NCBI GenBank assembly: GCA_025356415.1
Contig: JANXTB010000132.1
Span: 1-51,547 of the forward strand
Reading direction: 5' to 3'
Origin: Hyphomicrobiales bacterium
GTDB taxonomy: Bacteria; Pseudomonadota; Alphaproteobacteria; Rhizobiales; Beijerinckiaceae
Length of the DNA stretch: 51,547 nucleotides
Part shown: positions 20,434 through 28,217 of the stretch, piece by piece
How the letters are laid out: each line of letters opens with the position of its first letter
How positions within the stretch are numbered: the first letter of the stretch is position 1
Notes under the pieces: generated by a model
What the model saw: the letters and a program-made list of their open reading frames with translations, nothing else
What the model was told of the DNA's origin: nothing
The model's database searches: none
Program-made: the position numbers and the translations under genes

Positions 20434-21528
20434 ATGGTCGTTGATCCAGCAATCATCCCGCACAACGAGGCCCAGCGCATTGCCGCTGTGAGGCGCTATG
20501 ACATTCTCGACACCCCGCCGGATGGCATGTTCGACCGCATAACGGCCCTGGCGGCTCGGCGCTTTGACGTGCCGATCTCAATCATCAGTGTCGTCGATAA
20601 GGACCGGATATGGTTCAAGTCTCATCACGGCCTTTCGGCCCAGCAGATTGGCCGGGATGCGGGCCTATGCGCCTCAGCGATTTTGTCTGACGCGCCGCAC
20701 GTCTTGAGAAATGCCAAAGTGGACCCGCGCGCGCTGGCCAACCCACTGGTGGCGGGAGACTTCGGGCTTCGGTTTTACGCGGGCGTGCCTCTTCGGACGG
20801 GAGACGGCTTCAACCTTGGAACCATGTGTATCATCGACAAGAAGGCTCGTCCGATCAGCCAGGGCCAGATCGACGACCTCCACGACCTCGCCTCTATCGT
20901 GATGGATCAGCTGGAGCTGCGTCTTTCGGCTCGGCAGGCAGTTTCACGAGCAGAGATCATGGCGCGCGAGATTGACCATCGGGTGATGAACAGTCTTCAG
21001 TTCGTTGCCGGTCTGTTGACGATGCAGAGCAGATCGCCTGGTTTGCTTGATCCTGCGAGCCAGCTTGAAATGGCAGCTCTGCGCGTTCAGGCGGTAGCGC
21101 GCGTCCACCGCCATTTCTATCTTGAGGATACGGGCGAGAATGTTTCATGCCTGACATATCTTCAGCGGTTATGTGCGGACCTGTCAGGCATCCTCGAACG
21201 TCCCATCGAGGTCAGAGGCGACCAAGGAACGATCCCGACAACGCTAATCCAGCCGGTCGGGCTTCTCGTGAACGAACTGGTCACCAATGCCGCCAAGCAT
21301 GGCGATGGGCTCATCAACGTCTCTTACCGGGTGAATGCCAACAAGCGCGTGCTGACAATCTGCGACCGTGGTGAAGGGCTGCCGCATGGCTTCGACGTTG
21401 AGACAGCGCGCACGGGACTGGGAATGCGGGTGATCAGCGCACTGACAAAGCAGCTCAATGGGCAACTCACCGCTACGGTAAATCCTGAGGGCCAGGGAGC
21501 CTGTTTCGTGATCGCCTTTCCGGGTTGA
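20434..21528 (+). CDS. GAF-domain sensor histidine kinase (HisKA_2 type)
   Basis: RRYDILDTPPDGMFDRITALAARRF (GAF), EIDHRVMNSLQFVAGLL (H box), LLVNELVTNAAKHG (N box). Confidence 0.88.
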   Translation: MVVDPAIIPHNEAQRIAAVRRYDILDTPPDGMFDRITALAARRFDVPISIISVVDKDRIWFKSHHGLSAQQIGRDAGLCASAILSDAPHVLRNAKVDPRALANPLVAGDFGLRFYAGVPLRTGDGFNLGTMCIIDKKARPISQGQIDDLHDLASIVMDQLELRLSARQAVSRAEIMAREIDHRVMNSLQFVAGLLTMQSRSPGLLDPASQLEMAALRVQAVARVHRHFYLEDTGENVSCLTYLQRLCADLSGILERPIEVRGDQGTIPTTLIQPVGLLVNELVTNAAKHGDGLINVSYRVNANKRVLTICDRGEGLPHGFDVETARTGLGMRVISALTKQLNGQLTATVNPEGQGACFVIAFPG

Positions 21529-21626
21529 CAACGGGCAGGACTAAACGGTTCGTCCTTTGGACTGACTGTAATGAGACCACGGAGCAGGTTAAAGTGGGCT
21601 CAATTCCGCCAACTCTGGGGTCACCT

Positions 21627-22619
21627 ATGCGACGCGAACTACAACCTTTGGTCTGGGACACGCGACACTTTCGTCTAGCCATCGACGCTGCTGGGGTCGC
21701 GCTTTGGTCCTGGAACGTCGAAAACGATCTGCTGACGATGGATGCGCGTGGTTGCGAACTCTGGGACGTTGCGCACGCAGAGGTCACTTTTGAAGAACTT
21801 TCGTCCCGTATTCACCCAGCGGACCGCGACAGAGTGCGAGCGGGTTTTGCAGCCACACGCGCCATCGTCGGACCCTATGAAATCGACTTCAGAGTCATGG
21901 TTCAAGACGAAGTCAGGTGGATTTCTGCACGCGGTCGCGGAAGCGACGAGGACATTGTTGACCGGGTCATGTTCGGCATCTTCCTCGACGTGACGGGGCG
22001 GAAGCAAGCCGAGGAGAGCCACGAGCTGCTTGCTGGTGAGATGAGCCATCGGGTCAAAAACGTGCTTGCCATAGCCTCAGGGCTGACAACTATGACTTCG
22101 CGAGGAGCGGCGACGGCGGCGGACATGGCGCGCGAACTCACGGGTCGGCTGAGTGCGCTAGGTAGGGCGCACGATCTCGTACGTCCCTTGCCGGGGAGCG
22201 AAGGCAGAGGAACACTCCTTGGCGATTTGATCTCGATCCTCCTCGCCCCCTATGACGACGTAGGTCCGTTCAGCGGTCGTGTTCGTGTCGCCGTCCCCCG
22301 AATGGGCGTGGGCGAAGATGCCGCGACGACCCTAGCTCTGATCATCCACGAGTTAGCGACTAATTCAGTAAAGTATGGCGCGCTCTCCGTAGAAGCTGGA
22401 CTACTCGACGTCGCGTGCGCTGCGGAGGACAGCCAGGTGACCCTCATCTGGACAGAGCGCAATGGGCCTCTTGTTACGCCACCGCAAAGCAAAGGTTTCG
22501 GAGGACGGCTGCTCGAACGCAGTATTCAGTCCAAGTTTAATGGGTCCATAGACTACAACTGGTCACCTGAGGGATTGATCGTCACGTTGCGACTTCAGAA
22601 AGACTGCCTCACTCGATGA
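21627..22619 (+). CDS. PAS-domain HWE-family histidine kinase
   Basis: PAS region (AIDAAGVALWSWNVENDLLTMDARGCELW), EMSHRVKNVLAIASGL, LIIHELATNSVKYGALS, LIWTERNGP; an alternative TTG start at 21525 overlaps the upstream stop. Confidence 0.88.
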   Translation: MRRELQPLVWDTRHFRLAIDAAGVALWSWNVENDLLTMDARGCELWDVAHAEVTFEELSSRIHPADRDRVRAGFAATRAIVGPYEIDFRVMVQDEVRWISARGRGSDEDIVDRVMFGIFLDVTGRKQAEESHELLAGEMSHRVKNVLAIASGLTTMTSRGAATAADMARELTGRLSALGRAHDLVRPLPGSEGRGTLLGDLISILLAPYDDVGPFSGRVRVAVPRMGVGEDAATTLALIIHELATNSVKYGALSVEAGLLDVACAAEDSQVTLIWTERNGPLVTPPQSKGFGGRLLERSIQSKFNGSIDYNWSPEGLIVTLRLQKDCLTR

Positions 22620-22627
22620 GGCGGCGA

Positions 22628-22984
22628 TCAACAAAGCAGACCACCTAGCACTCGCGCGATTGCCCTTACGGTGAAAGGCTTGTGGATCAGCTGTGCGCCG
22701 GGAACGGGTCGCGCGTTGTCGCCAAAAAATCCAGTGATGTAGACGACTGGGAGGTCGGGACGGCTCTCCCGGACCTTCTCTGATAATGTCCACCCGTCTA
22801 AGCCCGGCATCAGTATGTCGGTGATCAGCACATCGAGGTCGTGCAGCCCCGGCAAGTAGTCCAACGCATCCGCCGCGCTCTGCGCCTCAATGACCTCGAA
22901 CCCAAGATCGCCCAGTGCCTCGGCGAGCGCCAATCGCACCAGAGCATCATCATCGACGAGCAGTACGGTGCGCCGAACCGGCAT
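22628..22984 (-). CDS. Single-domain response regulator (receiver only)
   Basis: VLLVDDDALVRLALAEALGDLGFEVIEA...LITDILMPGLDGW...VVYITGF...LIHKPFTV. Confidence 0.9.
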   Translation of the reverse strand: MPVRRTVLLVDDDALVRLALAEALGDLGFEVIEAQSAADALDYLPGLHDLDVLITDILMPGLDGWTLSEKVRESRPDLPVVYITGFFGDNARPVPGAQLIHKPFTVRAIARVLGGLLC

Positions 22985-23088
22985 TTGCGTCTCCCCGAAC
23001 GGTGCACCGATTATTCATAAGGTATGGCAAGGTCAAGCGCGGCCACAATACAGAAGAATTGCGGCCAAACGAAAAAGGAAACGAAACT

Positions 23089-23682
23089 ATGGCTGAAGCA
23101 GTCCACGAACTCGCGCACGAGGCGACCCACAACGCGGCTCACGGTCCAAGCGGGCATTCCAAGCTCATCGGGTTGCTCATCTCTGTCTTGGCGCTGTTCC
23201 TCGCTGTGTCCGAGCTGCTAGGCAATTCCTCCCAGACGGCGGGGCTGGCAATGAACATTGAGGCGAGTAACACCTGGAATTTCTTCCAGGCAAAGACGGT
23301 TCGTCAAACCGCCGTACGGACCGCGATTGAGAACGCCAAGATAAGTGGTGTGCCTACCTCACCCGAACGCGAAAAGCAGCTCGCGGCCTGGCAAGCGAAC
23401 GTCGATCGTTGGGAAAGCGAGCCGAGTACGAATGAGGGGCGCAAAGAGCTAATGGTACGAGCGAAGAAGCTCGAGATAGAACGCGATGCAATGCTCGGCC
23501 AGTACCACGCTTATGAAATCATCTCGTTGATCTTCCAACTCGGAATTGTGCTGGCGTCAGTGTCGCTGCTCTCGTCGATCATGGGTTTTGCGCTCGCCTC
23601 CCTCGGGCTCGGGGTTCTCGGACTGCTGACGCTCGCTGGAACCTATCTGAACTGGCATGTGGTGACGGCGATGCTGCACTAG
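23089..23682 (+). CDS. DUF4337 family membrane protein (island copy)
   Basis: Hydrophobic N-terminus, NIEASNTWNFFQAKTVRQTAV, two C-terminal TM segments; similar to the protein at 41415-41984. Confidence 0.75.
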   Translation: MAEAVHELAHEATHNAAHGPSGHSKLIGLLISVLALFLAVSELLGNSSQTAGLAMNIEASNTWNFFQAKTVRQTAVRTAIENAKISGVPTSPEREKQLAAWQANVDRWESEPSTNEGRKELMVRAKKLEIERDAMLGQYHAYEIISLIFQLGIVLASVSLLSSIMGFALASLGLGVLGLLTLAGTYLNWHVVTAMLH

Positions 23683-23771
23683 ATGACCGCAGGTGAGAGC
23701 CTTTCCCCGCACGTAACTAGGTCGGCTCGGAGCAGCCCGCCTGTACTTTGTTGTGAAGCAGTTTGAGGCTG

Positions 23772-24296
23772 ATGATGCCACGTCCTGACGGCCAACCGCG
23801 CGGTCTGGCGAGGGTGCTGATCAGCATCGTCGTAATCCCGATCCTAATTGTCGATGAGGTCATACGCCCCCTGTATGGGCCGGTGATCAGGGCGATAGCA
23901 CGCTTGCGGCTCCTCGACGCGATCTCTGCACAAATTGCACGCCTACCGCCCTACGGCATCTTATGCGTTCTGGCCGTCCCCTTCATCATCGCCGAGCCAC
24001 TAAAAGTCGTCGCTCTTTACTGGACGGGCACCGGGCACCTGATCAGAGGAGCCGTGACCCTGGCTTTCGCTTACGGCATGAGCTTTATTATCGTCGAGCG
24101 CATTTATGACGCCGGTCGCGACAAGCTGATGCAGATCGCATGGCTGTCTCGCCTCGTTGGGTGGGTCGGCGATTATCGAGACGCTTTCTTAAGTTGGCTT
24201 CGGGCGACCGGGGCATGGCAGCGCGCCCGATCTGTTCTGGCGCTCACACGCGAGCACCTGGGCAAACTAATTCGACGAGGAAAAACACCCCGTTGA
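23772..24296 (+). CDS. Hypothetical membrane protein
   Basis: 175-aa ORF with several hydrophobic stretches. Confidence 0.55.
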   Translation: MMPRPDGQPRGLARVLISIVVIPILIVDEVIRPLYGPVIRAIARLRLLDAISAQIARLPPYGILCVLAVPFIIAEPLKVVALYWTGTGHLIRGAVTLAFAYGMSFIIVERIYDAGRDKLMQIAWLSRLVGWVGDYRDAFLSWLRATGAWQRARSVLALTREHLGKLIRRGKTPR

Positions 24297-24406
24297 GCCG
24301 ACCGAAGGCTCACCCAGTCCACGGAGCGCGAGCATCTCACTGCGAGAGGAAGACGAGATGTTGATGCAAAAGCTGAAGGCCGCTCGCGACTTTCATCAGC
24401 AGGGGC

Positions 24407-24712
24407 CTATCGGAAGCCCATTGGGACCGTGATCGGTGACTTCCCGTCTACGACGTCGCAGAGGTACGAATAAACAGCATCAAAGGTGGCGGCTTTCACT
24501 GCTATTTCGACAGTCATTGCCTTTGGTCCAAGACTACCCATTCCGCTCGGCGAAGCCTTGAAATTTACGGACGCGATTTGAAGCCCCGGTATCGCGGGCA
24601 ATTTCGTTGCGCTTAGCAGTCCACAAGCCTTTTGCTCGGCTTGCTGCGCATATCCACTCACCGGGGCCAAGATCGCAACAGCCATCAGGCAAGCACGAAG
24701 TGTTTTGATCAT
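24407..24712 (-). CDS. Small secreted hypothetical protein
   Basis: N-terminal signal peptide (MIKTLRACLMAVAILAPVSGYAQQ). Confidence 0.5.
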   Translation of the reverse strand: MIKTLRACLMAVAILAPVSGYAQQAEQKACGLLSATKLPAIPGLQIASVNFKASPSGMGSLGPKAMTVEIAVKAATFDAVYSYLCDVVDGKSPITVPMGFR

Positions 24713-24905
24713 CTGTTTTCCTTAGCATTCTATTTCTTCTGCACGAGCGTCATACAAGCAGAAGGTTATCATCCCGTAGGTGGATCGTCAGCTGACTTAC
24801 GCTTCCACGAGCACTATTCATCACCATCACGTGAATAAGTTTCTCCACAGGTCCGTCCTGCTCGAAGCATATATCCTAGGCGCATCCCTGATCGCAGCTC
24901 GACAA

Positions 24906-25763
24906 TCATTCAAATTCCAGAGAAGCGGCGACACTCTCGGCACGTTCTGCCAAAGCACGACGCTCCAATTCGGTGAGGCGCTCTGCATTCGTCTGCAGGC
25001 CCCGACAATTAGAAGAGACACTGGAAAGCTCGACTAGAAACTCTATCGTCTCCCGCTCAAAGCTGGAAGTCCTGCGCGCGAACATATGAGTTCGGCTAAT
25101 CCCCTCAAGACGCGCCTTCAGCTCAATGTTTTGGGCCTTTTCCTCCTGCAGCAGCTGGTGCCAAAACGCGCGCGCTTCTTCTTCGCGCCGAAGTTGTTCT
25201 TCTGCACTCTCACGGGCTATCGCATGGTCCTGCGCTTCTCCACGCGCTTTCGCAGCTGCGGCTTCAGCCTCTTGTACTCGAACCCGAAGGGCTTCTATCT
25301 CGTCCTGCAAGATTTGCCCCGCATCCGTTGGCGGGGGCGGGGGAACAAACGGGCCAGGCGCAAACCTGCTATCGAAGTAGGTCTTGTAAAACCAAACCCC
25401 GAGCTGCCTGGCCATTCTTAGGGAATACAGTGCTTCGCGGTGTGTCCCGTGATGATCGTGAACTGCGGCGTTGCCCAACTTCCTGAGCCGGTGTAGGACG
25501 TCCGCGATCTGTCGAGGAATGACACGTTTCTCGCACAATCGGCAGAGCGTATCTTGAAACCCTTCACCCTGACCAACGTATAGCGCGTGGCGTGCAGCAA
25601 CCAGTTTTGTCAAGTGCTCGGCGTACTGCCGAACCTTGATCAGGCAGGTGCTCGCATCTTCCAAGAAGTAGCGTTCTGCTGATGCACAGAGCTGGCTTAA
25701 CTTCACGTCTGCTTCAATCAGAAATTCGAAATTCGTGCTGTGCAACATCAAAGCACCATCCAA
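24906..25763 (-). CDS. DUF4145-type HsdR N-terminal-like domain plus coiled coil, no helicase/nuclease domain
   Basis: DASTCLIKVRQYAEHLTKLVAARHALYVGQGEGFQDTLCRLCEKRVIPRQIADVLHRLRKLGNAAVHDHHGTHREALYSLRMARQLGVWFYKTYFDSRFAPGPFVPPPPP resembles type I HsdR N-termini. Confidence 0.75.
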   Translation of the reverse strand: MDGALMLHSTNFEFLIEADVKLSQLCASAERYFLEDASTCLIKVRQYAEHLTKLVAARHALYVGQGEGFQDTLCRLCEKRVIPRQIADVLHRLRKLGNAAVHDHHGTHREALYSLRMARQLGVWFYKTYFDSRFAPGPFVPPPPPTDAGQILQDEIEALRVRVQEAEAAAAKARGEAQDHAIARESAEEQLRREEEARAFWHQLLQEEKAQNIELKARLEGISRTHMFARRTSSFERETIEFLVELSSVSSNCRGLQTNAERLTELERRALAERAESVAASLEFE

Positions 25764-25857
25764 CTGGCTAGGTTCAGTGAACGGAGAGCAGTGCCTCGCA
25801 TAGGAGCAAGTCTACGTCGCGCTCCAAGAACCATGAAACGTTCATCACGACCTCTGC

Positions 25858-26769
25858 TCAAGGCCACGGCATCTTATTGAAAGACGCTCTAACGGTCGCG
25901 CAGTCATCAGGCGAGTTCCCCGCCCGCTGCTGGTGAGCATGGTGCTGCATCCCAAGCCCGAAGACGGCGTTCATTCTTTCGCTCTCAGTGCCGAAGGTCG
26001 ATGCGATCCAGGCAATGACCCTTAGCAACGTCGGCTCATAAGCCACCCCGCAACCGAGCCCGCGACCCATGATCACAGAGTAGGAGGTCAGCCGGTCTAT
26101 TTCGCTTGCGCCTACGTTCTTGCGGCCTGCGAAATTAAGAGGCGGGCTGCTCGCCTGTTTTGGCGGCGCACTCTCAGGAGCGTCCCACCGCGTCACGCCA
26201 CTGCCGGAGGTGCCGCCTGAAAGCCGTTCGCTGACGTTATCTTCGACTTGGGAACGCCACTCCGAGGCAGGCAAGCCCCCGCTGTTGGCGTGATCTTCAA
26301 TCCTGGTCAGCTGGGAATTGCATTCGTCCTGCTGAAAAAGGGAGCCTCCGGCTGCCTCTCGGCAACCTTCGTAAACGCCCGCCAAAACGGAAACATCAAC
26401 CGGAGCCGCCCCGGACGGGACCTTGTACTCCGTAAGATAACGGGCGCTCGACCAGCCCTCCCAAATTCCAAAACGGACCCGGCACCAGACATATCCATCC
26501 GAGGTGCACCCGAGGTTCTGGACGCCCGTAGTCAGTGGAGGAATTTCTCCCACTTTTTCGTACCGCACGTCCGGCCCGGATCGGATGTTAAGTGCGTCGG
26601 GACCGCGAACGGCGAAATAGCTTGTCTCCGCGGCCAGGCACTGGGAACCGAGGATCGCCGGAATGATACAGCCGATAATTTTTGCGTGTTGGCGCACGAA
26701 ACCCCCAAGGTGAACGAACTCACCTTGTTGATCTCCTCCTAAGAACGCATGAACCAGCAGAGTAAACAT
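25858..26769 (-). CDS. SH3b-like domain hypothetical protein
   Basis: YFAVRGPDALNIRSGPDVRYEKVGEIPP...YVWCRVRFGIWEGWSSARYLTE; start uncertain. Confidence 0.6.
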   Translation of the reverse strand: MFTLLVHAFLGGDQQGEFVHLGGFVRQHAKIIGCIIPAILGSQCLAAETSYFAVRGPDALNIRSGPDVRYEKVGEIPPLTTGVQNLGCTSDGYVWCRVRFGIWEGWSSARYLTEYKVPSGAAPVDVSVLAGVYEGCREAAGGSLFQQDECNSQLTRIEDHANSGGLPASEWRSQVEDNVSERLSGGTSGSGVTRWDAPESAPPKQASSPPLNFAGRKNVGASEIDRLTSYSVIMGRGLGCGVAYEPTLLRVIAWIASTFGTESERMNAVFGLGMQHHAHQQRAGNSPDDCATVRASFNKMPWP

Positions 26770-26865
26770 TTTTCCGGTCCCGCGCCGGATCGAGGATTAG
26801 TTACCAATTCGTTTCGCGGGTGAGAGGTGCGGAGGGTAAGCGCCGATTTGATCGGCCGCCTCGAA

Positions 26866-26883
26866 GCAATTAATTGCACAACC
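26866..26883 (+). repeat. Island repeat copy GCAATTAATTGCACAACC
   Basis: 18-nt exact match to 18992-19009. Confidence 0.85.
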
Positions 26884-27047
26884 TTTCTCCAGGCATCCTT
26901 GCAGAGTGGAGTACGTCCGAGGTCGTCGGGAGGCCTCACAATATCCCTTCAAAAGCGCATTCTCTGTTTCGTGGCTACTGAAGATGTAACCTGAATATCA
27001 GCCAATCGGCATGCCGACGCACCCGACTGCTCGGCAACTCCTTAGCC

Positions 27048-27065
27048 GCAATTATTTGCACGAAC
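27048..27065 (+). repeat. Degenerate island repeat copy GCAATTATTTGCACGAAC
   Basis: Same orientation as the other copies; few mismatches. Confidence 0.6.
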
Positions 27066-27159
27066 TTAGTTCGACATGGAACGGTGGACGAGCCATATTC
27101 CTTCCGCTCTTCTTTCTCAGACGGCCTGAAGCAGGCGTCAGGCTAATCGGCTCGGGAAG

Positions 27160-27171
27160 TTAATTGCTCAA
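27160..27171 (+). repeat. Partial island repeat TTAATTGCTCAA
   Basis: 12-nt match to 29726-29737. Confidence 0.6.
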
Positions 27172-27178
27172 AGCGGGG

Positions 27179-28195
27179 CTACCCCTTGAACACCTGAAGA
27201 ATGCCAGTTTCGTCAATTGACGACGGCCAATTACACCAAATCGCATCTACGTCCCACCACGGCTTCATATGCGCTTCCAGGTGCTTGCGATACCGGCTGC
27301 GTCGGGCTTGCGGTAGGTGACCAAGCGCAGCCTGCACGCCGACTTGTTGCGCAGACAGTGCGAAGAGCGCCCAAATGTACGGCTTGTCTTCGCCCGGTGG
27401 CGCATCGGGAATGTTTTCAACCATTTTCATAGCTGCGAACGGGTTCGGCAGCAGCTTTAAATCAGAAAGGAGTTTGACGCTGGGCTGGCGGAGGCGACGC
27501 TCGATCCTCACCACCGACTTGCCATGCCACTCTTGGTGCTTCGCGATGCGCTTAGCTTTTTGGGAATAGATGACGGTTTGATTGCCGTCCTTCTTTCCTG
27601 ACGTGTACGTCTCCAAAGTCCCATTGGTGCGCCACTGCTTGGTCGTCGCAAGCTGCTTAGGCAGCAAGAAAAATTCCTCCATGCGTACGCCCGGAACATC
27701 GACCGCAACGTCCAAGCGAGTTATGCGGCCCCTTTCGACGAAAGCATTCCAGCCGCCCTCAACTAAGAGCGACAACGATGCGTGAAGCTCCTCGATGCCC
27801 TTTGAGCCGAGGTCAATAGGAACGAATTCGAGCCGCAGATCGACCCACTTCTTGTGGTGATGACTGTATTGGAGCAGCGGGTAACGCTTTGCATCGGCCA
27901 CGCTCTTCAGCATGATCCGCTTGGCAATTTTGTATTGGCCCCACTTCGACTTCGCATAGGCATTCGGAAAGAACTCGTCGCTCTTCAGCTGCGTCCAGAT
28001 ATTCCCATGCAGAGCGAAGGCGTCGTCAGTCAGGGACGGGCTAAGGATGAGGCTGATCTTGTCGAGGAAGGGTAAGTAGGGAGACGTGTTCTTCGGTCCG
28101 GTGGTTGCGCTAGGATCGCTCTGGTGGGCGTCCATATGGGGGATGGTTTTGTTCTTGTTAGAAGCGCCACCCTTTTTGGGAATTTTGATCAGCAT
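27179..28195 (-). CDS. Putative replication initiation protein (Rep_trans-like / phage-plasmid Rep family)
   Basis: RITRLDVAVDVPGV, TLETYTSGKKDGNQTVIYSQKAKRIAKH, SVVRIERRLRQP follow the pattern of Rep_trans-type initiators; immediately downstream of the integrase. Confidence 0.6.
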   Translation of the reverse strand: MLIKIPKKGGASNKNKTIPHMDAHQSDPSATTGPKNTSPYLPFLDKISLILSPSLTDDAFALHGNIWTQLKSDEFFPNAYAKSKWGQYKIAKRIMLKSVADAKRYPLLQYSHHHKKWVDLRLEFVPIDLGSKGIEELHASLSLLVEGGWNAFVERGRITRLDVAVDVPGVRMEEFFLLPKQLATTKQWRTNGTLETYTSGKKDGNQTVIYSQKAKRIAKHQEWHGKSVVRIERRLRQPSVKLLSDLKLLPNPFAAMKMVENIPDAPPGEDKPYIWALFALSAQQVGVQAALGHLPQARRSRYRKHLEAHMKPWWDVDAIWCNWPSSIDETGILQVFKG

Positions 28196-28217
28196 CCGTC
28201 CGCCCGCAACTCCCAGC

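Noticed and set aside
23929-23942. CAAATTGCAC as another copy of the island repeat
   Set aside because: Only a short match lacking the AATTAATT core; within chance expectation
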